NCBI RefSeq assembly: GCF_003255815.1
Contig: NC_037683.1
Location: 81,215,790-81,279,789 of the forward strand
DNA: 64,000 nt
Direction of reading: 5' to 3'
Origin: Theropithecus gelada
Taxonomy: Eukaryota; Chordata; Mammalia; Primates; Cercopithecidae
A program made the translations under genes and the position numbers. Shown piece after piece: positions 55,875-64,000 of this stretch. Under the pieces are notes generated by a model that did no database searches, had not been told where the DNA came from, and was given only the letters and a program-made list of their open reading frames with translations. How positions within the stretch are numbered: position 1 is the stretch's first letter; every line of letters begins with the position of its first letter.

Positions 55875-56567
55875 TGCATTAGTCCATTTTCACACTGCTA
55901 TAAAGAACTACCTGAGACTGGGCAATTTATGAAGAAAAAAGGTTTAATTGACTCACAGTTCTGCATGGCTAGGGAAGCCTCAAGAAACTATTATCATTAT
56001 GTTTTGAGACAGAGTCTTGCTGTCACCCAGGCTAAAGTGCAGTGGCACAATCTTGGCTCACTACCACCTTCATTTGTCAGGTTCAATTTGATTCTCCTGC
56101 CTCAGCTTCCCGAATAGCTGAGATTACAGGTGTGCGCCACCTGCCCGGCTAATTGTTATTTTTTTAGTAGAGACAGGTTTCGTCATGTTGGCCAGACTGG
56201 TCTTGAACCCCTGACCTCAAGTGATCTGCCTGCCTTGGCCTCCCAAAGTGCTGGGATTATAAGCGTGAGCCACTGCACCCAGCCAGGAAACATAATCATG
56301 TATAATCATGGTGGAAGGCCAAGGGGAGGCAAGGACCTCTTCTTCACATGACAGCAGGAGAGACAGAGAGAGACGCGGGTGCAAGGGGGAAACTGCCAAA
56401 CACTTTTAAACCATTAGATCTCATGAGGACTCCCTCACTATCAAGAGGACAGCATGGGGTAAACCATCCTCATGATCTAATCACCTCCCACCAGGTCCCT
56501 CCCTCAACATGTGGGGATTACAATTTGAGATGAGATTTGGGTAGGGACACAGAGCCAAATCATGTCA
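55875..56567 (-). mobile_element. MaLR LTR (MST type), split by an Alu
   Basis: The complement of an MST LTR: TGCATTAGTCCATTTTCACA at the left and CACAGAGCCAAATCATGTCA at the right. GACTGGGCAATTTATGAAG and CTAATCACCTCCCACCAGGT are landmarks. The 5-mers CCAAT and CCAGT flank it. Without the Alu it is about 410 bp. Confidence 0.92.
56001..56284 (-). mobile_element. AluS inside MST LTR
   Basis: Alu complement with a very short T-tail and an internal deviation (CACCTTCATTTGTCAGG). GAAACTATTATCATTATG before and GAAACATAATCATG after suggest the target duplication. Confidence 0.92.
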
Positions 56568-56896
56568 CCAGTACAATGTCTGCTACACAGTGCTCGTTCA
56601 ATAAATGGTCATTATTAGAGTCATCATTATTGTTTACCACATATGTCTCCAGGAAAAATACAAATTTAAGGACCATAATAATCAGAACAATAACATATTT
56701 GGTACTTTGAATATCAGCTGTAACATTAATCTTAGACACTAATTTATTTATGAACTGGTACCCCAAAGTCAAAATTCCACAGGATGGGAAACCTTTTTGC
56801 TGAAATCACTGACACTCCATTCTCCTCCTCAAACATAAAGTTAATGAAAAAACAAAGACAAAGAAACCAAGCATGGTAAGGCCAAAATAATTATAC
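56568..56896. other. No recognised element (56568-56896)
   Basis: About 330 bp. CTGCTACACAGTGCTCGTTC and AATAAATGGTCATTATT near 56580 recall the antisense L2/MIR end; the rest is unclassified. Confidence 0.45.
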
Positions 56897-57191
56897 TTTT
56901 TTTTTTTTTTTGAGACAGACTTGTTCTGTCACCCAGGCTGGAATGCAGTGGTGTGATCTTGGCTTACCGCAACCTCTGCCTCCCAGGTTCAAGTGATTCT
57001 CATGCCTTAGCCTCCAGAGTAGCTGGGACTACAGGTGCATACCAACACGCCCAGCTAATTTTTGTATTTTTAGTAGAGCCAGGGTTTCGCCACATTGGTC
57101 AGACTGGTCTCAGACTCCTGACCTCAGGTGATCCACCCACCTCGACCTCCCAAAGTCCTGGGATTACAGGTGTGAGCCACCATGCCTGGCC
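56897..57191 (-). mobile_element. AluS
   Basis: Full-length Alu complement from the T-run to CCATGCCTGGCC. Confidence 0.94.
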
Positions 57192-58299
57192 TACATTTTT
57201 TAGAAGAGAAAAATTCAAACCAGTACACTTATTAATTAATAATAGAATCGAAGTAAACTATTTTGCTGTTCTAGAAGTAGGGAAAGGTAAAGAAAATGAT
57301 GATTTTAGAGTTAAGGTACTGTTAAGAGTAAGAATTACTGAATGTCAATGTGACGTCTCTCTACATAACTAGGTCTAAAGGCACCAAGAATATGACTTAC
57401 ATTATTCACCTTTACATTAGGTGGAAGACACACAAACTGCTCTTAGTAAATTCTTCTGGCTGAGTATCAAAGCTACTTCAAGTTCTCTTATTGCTGCAAA
57501 GATAATTTACACATTCAGAGTCAGAGTCAGCCAGCCATGTTTCTGAACTGCACACAATTCAATACTAGGCTGTATTTGCCAGTTGAGATTTGTGCCACAC
57601 TGACACATTTAACATCACCTCCAAATTAATGTGCACCAGGGATGGGATGAATAGGGAAATTTCTTACAAAATGCCATGGTCCAGAGGAAAAACATCCTTG
57701 AAAAAGATTCATCTTTTAAATCCTGATATAAATCTACTCTTAGATCTATATTCTGAAAGAGAATAAGAGACTCTTTACCCATATATAAGAAACAGGTGGT
57801 AAGGCCCACAAATGAGTTCTGAGATAGAACAAAATGCTTAAGAAGATAATTATCACTGTGGATAAATATGTTTTGTAACTATGATAACCCCATCAGCCAC
57901 ATGTGGAATGTGCCTTGACTGCATGTTTGGTATTCACAGAAATAACTGTTCAAGAGTTGAGACGTAATAGCAGAAATATGAAAAATTATAAAGGAGTCAT
58001 GCTGGAATCTCATCTAAACAAGATCTATCTTGCAAGAACTAAAAACAGCAGTCAAAAGAAGTTCTACTGAATCACTGAATCATCAAGGAGAACAGGCTTT
58101 CAATCTTAAATATTTTGTCAATGTCCTCTGACTGTAAAGACTTCACACATCAAATTATAAGGACAAAAATAACTTATCAAAAGTTTATGCAAAAAGAGTT
58201 ACTTTATTATAGGATGATGAATCTGTACTTAGACATTGTAAATCAGGTATTTACCTCTATAACTAACCAAAAGATATTCTCATTAAAATATGGAATAGG
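57192..58299. other. No recognised element (57192-58299)
   Basis: About 1.1 kb of unclassified AT-rich sequence without a convincing exon. Confidence 0.5.
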
Positions 58300-58602
58300 G
58301 GCCAGGCACGGTAGCTCACACCTGGGTAATCCCAGCACTTTGGGAGGCCAAGGCGGGCTGATCACGAGGTCAAGAGATTGAGACCATCCTGGCCAACATG
58401 GTGAAATCCTGTCTCTACTAAAAATACAAAAATTAGCAGGGCATGGTGGTGCGCACCTGTAGTCCCAGCTACTTGGGAGACTGAGGCAGAAGAATTGCTT
58501 GAACCCAGGAGGGGGAGGTTGCAGTGAGCCAAGACCACACCACTGGACTCCAGCCTGGTGACAGAGCAAGACTCCATCTCAAAAATATATATATACACAA
58601 AA
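58300..58602 (+). mobile_element. AluS (Sc-like)
   Basis: Full-length Alu with GATCACGAGGTCAAGAGATT. The tail has become ATATATATATACAC. Confidence 0.93.
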
Positions 58603-58799
58603 TTTTTAAAAAATGTAATGGGCTAAAAATGAGAGTAAAAAACCCAGGAAGTTATTGAAGGTATGTCAAAAACGTCTGGATGCTAATGCTAGCCTGTCAG
58701 TGTAAAAGCATTTTTCCACAAAAAGTTAATCTATTCCATTGATAATCAAAGTACCCATTTTTCTACAGGGTATGTGCATTGATTTTAACAACTCAACAT

Positions 58800-59780
58800 T
58801 AAGTGATCCAAATGACTTTACATCAAAGTGACTACTACCTAGAAGTGTCAAAAATGAGTTTCAGACCTGGTACAACCATGTTCACAGGAAAGAGCTTACT
58901 ATAAAACTCATGGAAGACAAAAGCAATGCCACCCCAGTTGCAATGTGCCTGTCTGGTACCCAGATACTGGTTTCTAAACACCATTGTCCAATAAAAGGAC
59001 CCAGGCTCCTTAGAGAAGTGATTGATTCCAAAAGTAGGGCAAGGAAAATACAAGATTAGCCTGGAGCATCAGAGGATGCCATAAGTGAGAAAGTACTTGA
59101 AAAAAGATGGAAGCACGTCAAAAGGACATCAGAGTCAGCTTGAAGGAGCTCCCAGTGGCCAAAGCTAGAATAATTTAAACAACAAAATAATGATGATAAT
59201 ATTGGGTTATAACCCACAGAATGAAGTAACTGTCCATGATGAGTCCACACTAATGGCACTAGCAATAAGGGAAACTGACATCAAGTAACCTCTGTTATGA
59301 GATAATAAAAAAGATACATCATTGCTTTTGTGGTATTCTTTCAAAAAAAAAAAAAAGCATAACCTAAAAGTAAACATTAGAAAACATCAGACAGCCCCAA
59401 ATCTAGAGTCATTCCACAAGATAACTGACCAGAAACAACTGACAAGGAATGACAAGGAACTATCACAAACTGATAGTTTAAGAAGTCAGAACAACTCAAT
59501 ACAATGTGGATCTTGGATTGGCTCATGGAACAGAAAAAAAGGATAGTGGAAAACTGGATAGAAAGCTAGTAAGGTCTGTTGTTTAGCTGGAAGTATTAGA
59601 CCAATTTAAATTCCCAATTTTGATAATTATATTAACGATATAATATCTTACATAATATGGTTATGTAAGATGTTAACATTAGGAGAAATTGAGTGAAGTG
59701 TACATGAGCTCCGTACTACCTTTGCAACATTTCTCTAAATCTAACGTAACTTCAAAATAAAAAGTTTTTAAAGACTGATG
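58800..59780 (+). mobile_element. Old LINE-1 3' end (L1M or HAL1-type)
   Basis: About 1 kb of diverged LINE 3' sequence: AGATGGAAGCACGTCAAAAG, GAGCTCCCAGTGGCCAAAGC, CACAGAATGAAGTAACTGTC, ACAATGTGGATCTTGGATTG and TTATGTAAGATGTTAACATT. It ends with TTCAAAATAAAAAG. A secondary inverted duplication lies at 59645-59671. Confidence 0.7.
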
Positions 59781-60555
59781 GAAGAGGAAAGCACCTGTGG
59801 TTACTCTTACTCCTCACTTCCATCTGGCTTTCTTTTCTTTGGGCATTTTACAAAAGTATCTCCCTCTGCTTTAGTTAATTGCGAAAGAGCACAGAAAGGT
59901 ACAAGACACGAGACTCAGAAAGACAGAACATCATAGTGACCCTCCTGAAAAATGAAGATGGGCTGCCTTTTGGAGTGTAGCTAAACTTTTCAGTTATCCC
60001 ATAACAAAAAGTATTTAACTTTAGAACGTGTTAGTAAATTCCCAAACTCATCTTTCTTGGATAGTGCAAAAGAAGAGAACACCGGGTGTTCACAGAATCT
60101 GTCAACAAGCAGAAGATCTTTTGGCATAAAATTCAAAGCTACTTAAAAATGACTGCCAGCAATAAGTAGAGGGATAATGAAAGATATGTTGGGAGTCAGA
60201 TGAGGTGAACAGAGGGCAAGAGTACAAGCCCAAGAAGCATATATGTGCTACTAGTTGTTTCCTCACCTAATAATATGAAGTTGGATCCACAATGCATTTA
60301 CAAATACCTGTTTATATAGCCCATACACATACCTAAAAGGACTTCTTTTTATTTATTTATATTCTATTTAGATTATCACGTATGTTACCACATTGTATGG
60401 GAATGAAAAGAGTCAGACATACTCTTCTTTTTCTTCTTTCTTTCCAAGTATTTAATTACTCAATGTGATGCTTAGATAACAGTGAATAGCATCTACAATG
60501 ATATAAACAGGCACTTAAAAAAAAAAAAAGGAAAAAATATATTTTCCTTTCCATT
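59781..60555. other. No recognised element (59781-60555)
   Basis: About 770 bp of unclassified sequence with a short A-run near 60518. Confidence 0.5.
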
Positions 60556-61240
60556 AAAAAGTACAACATGCAACAATGGAATATTATTCAGCCTTAGAAA
60601 GGAATGAAATTCAGACACGTTACAACATATATGAGCCTTGAGGACATTACACTAGGTAAAATAAGCCAGTCACAAAAAGACATTGTGTGATTCCACTTAT
60701 GAGGTACCCAGAATGGTCAAAATTACAGAGACAGAAAGTAGAATGGCCGCCAGGGGAAGAGGGGAGTGGCGAGTTGTTGTATAATAGATACAGCGCTTTG
60801 TTTTGAAAGATGAAAAAAAGGCCGGGCGCGGTGACTCACGCCTGTAATCCCAGCACTTTGGGAGGCCGAGGCGGGCGGATCACAAGGTCAGGAGATCGAG
60901 ACCACGGTGAAATCCCGTCTCTACTAAAAATACAAAAAATTAGCTGGGCGCGGTTGTGGGCGCCTGTAGTCCCAGCTACTCGGGAGGCTGAGCCAGGAGA
61001 ACGGCGGGAACCCAGGAGGCGGAGCTTGCAGTAAGCCGAGATTGCGCCACTGCACTCCAGCCTGGGCGCCAGAGCCAGACTCCGTCTCAAAAAAAAAAAA
61101 AAAAGAAAGATGAAAAAAAGTCTTAGAGACTGGTTGCACAATAATGTGAATGTAAATAACATTACTGAGTTGTACAATTAAAAAAACAGTTAAGATGGCA
61201 AATTATATGTTATGTATAACACAAAACTTTAAAAAAAATT
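60556..61240 (+). mobile_element. L1M (L1MB-type) 3' end, split by an AluY
   Basis: CAATGGAATATTATTCAGCC, AAATAAGCCAGTCACAAAAA and GTAGAATGGCCGCCAGGGG lie before the Alu. GAGACTGGTTGCACAATAAT and GAGTTGTACAATTAAAAAAA follow it. The L1 frames are broken. Confidence 0.9.
60820..61104 (+). mobile_element. Young AluY with 12-bp internal deletion
   Basis: Near-consensus Alu from GGCCGGGCGCGGTGACTCAC. GATCGAGACCACGGTGAAAT lacks the usual TCCTGGCTAACA-type 12 bases, as in Yd lineages. GAAAGATGAAAAAAA flanks it (60805-60819, 61105-61119), a perfect 15-bp duplication. Confidence 0.96.
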
Positions 61241-61269
61241 TTAAGGTAATTATGTGCATTTTTTTCCTC

Positions 61270-61980
61270 AGCAATTCTTATTACCTTAAAGACGTACACG
61301 GGTATATGCTCATTTGGGTACAAAATTGTTAACTGTTGCATTATTTATACTATAAAACACCAAAAACACACTAAATGATCATTAAAATAAAGCCTTAAGC
61401 AAAGTACAGTCATCCCTTGATATACGAGGACTGGTTCCATGACTGCCTGCAAATACCCAAATCCTCACATACTGAAGTTCTATAGCCAGCCCTGAAGAAC
61501 CTGCATATATGAAAAATCAATTCTCTCTTTATGCAAGTTGCGCATCCCTCAAATGCTTTATTTTCAATCCATGTTGGGTTGAAAATATCTGCATAAAAGT
61601 AGACCTACATGTGGACCTGCATTTAAGTGGACCTGCATATAAGTGGACCCTTAAGTGGACCCATGTTGTTCAAGGGTCAGCTAGGTCGCACATCAGTATG
61701 ATGGGTTACTCTGCAGCACTTAAGAGAAATAAGTACACTCACAGAGAAAGACACAATCTATAATCATGTAAAATAATAAGTTAAAATGTAAGACAAATTA
61801 TATGATTTTATTCATAGTAAGAAAGTATGTTTGTATATAAATGCATGGAAAGTATGTAGAAGGATGTATATCAAACTTAACAGGGACCACTCTAAGGAAC
61901 ATTTGGAGGAATAGTGGGGTTCTTACCTTGAATTTTAAAATAACCACTAGAGAACATTTTTTAAAAAATAAAAATATTAT
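61270..61980 (+). mobile_element. Old L1M (L1ME-type) 3' fragment, split by a MITE
   Basis: TGTTGCATTATTTATACTAT and ACACTAAATGATCATTAAAA lie before the MITE. GATGGGTTACTCTGCAGCAC, GCATGGAAAGTATGTAGAAG and ACAGGGACCACTCTAAGGAA follow it, in L1 order. Confidence 0.75.
61407..61681. mobile_element. pogo/Tigger-type MITE (MER8-like)
   Basis: It starts CAGTCATCCCTTGATATACG and ends TTGTTCAAGGGTCAGC, imperfect inverted ends. TA flanks it (61405-61406, 61682-61683), as for Tc/mariner elements. Length 275 bp. AAGTGGACC-type units are tandemly repeated at about 61603-61662. Confidence 0.85.
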
Positions 61981-61985
61981 TTCTT

Positions 61986-62270
61986 GCCGGGCATGGTGGC
62001 TCACAACTATAATCCCAGCACTCTGGGAGGCCGAAATGGGCGGATCACCTGAGGTCAGGAGTTTGAAACCAGCCTGACCAACATGGAAAAACCCCGTCTC
62101 TACTAATAACACAAAATTAGTCAGGCATGGTGGCACACGCATGTAATCCCAGCTACTTGGGAGGCTGAGGCAGGAGAATTGCTTGAACCCAGGAGGCAGA
62201 GCCAAGATCACGCCATTGCACTCCAGCCTAGGTGACAAGAGTGAAACTCCGTCCCCCACCAAAAAAACGA
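61986..62270 (+). mobile_element. AluS
   Basis: Alu from GCCGGGCATGGTGGCTCACA with an internal loss after CCAGGAGGCAGAGCC. The tail is C-interrupted. Confidence 0.93.
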
Positions 62271-62351
62271 ATAAAAACAAATCATTCATAAAGGAAATTA
62301 AGAAAACAATTATATTTATAATTGCATATAAAGAATAAAATACCTAGGGAT

Positions 62352-62652
62352 GGCCAGGCATGGTGGCTCACACCCATAATCCTTGCACTTTGGGAGACCA
62401 AGGCGGGCAGATCACCTGAGGTCAGGAGTCTGAGACCAGTCTGGCCAACATGGCGAGACTGTCTCTACTAAAAATACAAAAAATTAGCCGGGTGTGGTGG
62501 TGTGACCCTGTAATCTCAGCTACTCAGGAGGCTGAGGCACGATAATCGCTTGAACCCGGGAGGTGGAGGTTGCAGTGAGCCAAGGTTGCGCCACTGCACT
62601 CCAGCCTGGGCAACAGAATGAGGCTCTGTCTCCAAAAACAAACAAACAAACA
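62352..62652 (+). mobile_element. AluS inside L1
   Basis: Full-length Alu with a (CAAA)n tail. ATACCTAGGGA before and CAACCTAGGAAC after mark the target site. Confidence 0.94.
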
Positions 62653-63290
62653 AGCAACCTAGGAACAAATTTAACACTGGAGGCAAAAGACTTACACACT
62701 GGAAATTACAAGACACTGCTGAAGAATAAGATCTAAATAAATGGAAATACATCCTACATTCACGGATTCGAAGTCTTAATATTGTTAAGATGACAGTATT
62801 ACTCCAAATCATCTGCAGATTCAATGTACTGCTTATCAAAAATCCAACAGCCTTTTGCAGAAATGAAAAAAGAGATCCTTAAATTCGTATGAAGCTGAAA
62901 GGGATCCAAATAGCCAAACAACACTAAAAAAAACAAGAAGAAAAAAGTGAAGAACCCTCACTTCTCAATTTCAAAACTTACCACAAAGCTACAGTAATCA
63001 AAAACGGTGTGGTACTAGTATAGGGATACACGTATGGACTAATAAAGAGTCCAGAAATAAAATCTCACATATATGGCCAACAGATTTTTAACAAGGGTAC
63101 AAAGACCATTCAAATGGGGAAATATAGTCTCTTCAGCAAATGGTGCTGGGAAAACTGGATATCTACATACAAAAGAACAAAGTTGGGCCCCTACCATATA
63201 GAAAATACCATATAGAAAATTAACTCAAAATGAATTAACAACCTAAGTATAAAAAATAAAACCATAACTTCTTAGAAGAAAACATAGGGA

Positions 63291-63607
63291 GGCCAGGTGC
63301 GGTGGCTCACGTAATCCCAGTACTTTGGGAGGCTGAGGTGGGTGGATCACCCAAAGTCAGGGGTTTGAGATCGCCTGGCCAACATGGTGAAACTCTGTCT
63401 CTACTAAAAATACAAAAAAATTAGCCGGGCGTGGTGATGCATGCCTGTAATCCTAGCAATCCGGGAGGCTGAGGTAGGAAAATCACTTGAACTCAGGAGG
63501 CAGAGGTTGCAGTGAGCCAAGATCTTGCCACTGTACTCCAGCCTGGGCAACAGAGCAAGACTCTGTTTCAAAAATAAAAATCAAAAAATTAAAAAAAAAA
63601 AAAAAAA
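63291..63607 (+). mobile_element. AluS inside L1
   Basis: Full-length Alu from GGCCAGGTGCGGTGGCTCAC with small losses (GGCTCACGTAATCCC) and a mixed A/T tail ending in about 17 A. Confidence 0.94.
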
Positions 63608-64000
63608 CCTTAAAAATGAGAAAAACTGTGTGCAAATCATGTATCTATTAAGGGTCTAGTATCCAGAATATATAAAGCACTCTTACAAGTCAACAACAAA
63701 TAACAATTTTTAAATGGGCAAAGGACTTGAACAGACATGTCTCCAATGAAGATATGCAAATGGCCAATGTGCACATGGAAAGATAAATACCATTAATCAT
63801 TAGGAAAATATAAATCAAAACCATGATAAAATACTACTTTATGTCCACAAGGATGACTATAATTTTTTTAAAAAGGAAAATAAGTGTTTGCAAAGATGTG
63901 GAAAAATTGGAACCTTGTACATTATTGGTGGGACTAGAAATGGTTTGGCCCTATGGAAAACAGTTTTGCAAAAAGGTTACATAGAATTCCCATATGACCC

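Larger units (their letters stand above)
62275..64000 (+). mobile_element. LINE-1 ORF2 3' half (L1M-type), open at the window end
   Basis: ORF2-derived sequence continues through two Alu insertions: AATAAAATACCTAGGGA, GGATTCGAAGTCTTAATATT, GGTGTGGTACTAGTATAGGG, CAGCAAATGGTGCTGGGAAA, GACTTGAACAGACATGTCTC and GTACATTATTGGTGGGACTA. Stops and frameshifts are frequent. TACCATATAGAAAA is tandemly doubled at 63192-63219. The element continues beyond the window. Confidence 0.92.

Noticed and set aside
1..64000. CRISPR array, prokaryotic operons, rRNA or tRNA genes
   Set aside because: The repeats are primate interspersed elements; no spaced direct-repeat array, cloverleaf or rRNA sequence was seen.

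Overview
The window is nuclear DNA of a primate, most likely an Old World monkey (macaque, baboon or vervet group). It holds more than 40 Alu copies, L1PA/L1M LINE-1 pieces, L2, MIR, MER5/MER20/MER30 hAT relics and MaLR LTRs. The youngest Alus (6583-6887 minus, 49585-49889 plus) carry ATCCGGCCACTG where human AluY has ATCGCGCCACTG, plus CTCAAGCCTGTAATC and CTCCGGAGGCTGAGG. I associate these with the cercopithecoid AluYRa lineage. I find no intact protein-coding gene, rRNA, tRNA or CpG island. Long open frames are mostly translated Alu or L1. The window is intergenic or lies inside a large intron.

Layout. 1-849: L1PA 3' end. 862-2135 (minus): processed pseudogene of EIF1. 2140-5130: nested MER5/LTR, L2/L1, an Alu arm and an L1M tail. 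6367-8152: cluster of MER5-type elements split by two Alus. 9535-17385: old L1 and Alus, ending in three same-strand Alus. 17461-17870: complete MST LTR. 18744-18867: perfect inverted copy of part of the Alu at 16781. 20085-22692: L1 tail, Alu-in-Alu, complete MaLR LTR, Alu. 23640-28060: two diverged copies of one old repeat, the second split by a 759-bp solo LTR. 28078-32325: L2 and an Alu cluster. 32934-35058: large inverted duplication of mostly unique sequence. 36258-38475: antisense L1 split by an AluJ. 38476-58299: mostly unclassified sequence with scattered Alus, MER20, MER30 and an MST LTR split by an Alu. 58800-64000: stacked L1 3' ends with nested Alus and a pogo-type MITE; the last L1 runs off the window.

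The features do not form a pathway. Their value is historical, because nested insertions with target-site duplications fix the order of events. The two least ordinary structures are a 124-bp, 100 percent identical inverted copy 1.7 kb from its Alu source, which looks like a template-switch insertion, and a roughly 600-bp inverted duplication with a 0.66-kb spacer. One arm of that duplication carries an Alu and the other preserves the empty site. Subfamily names were assigned by eye from remembered consensus features and should be read as family-level calls.
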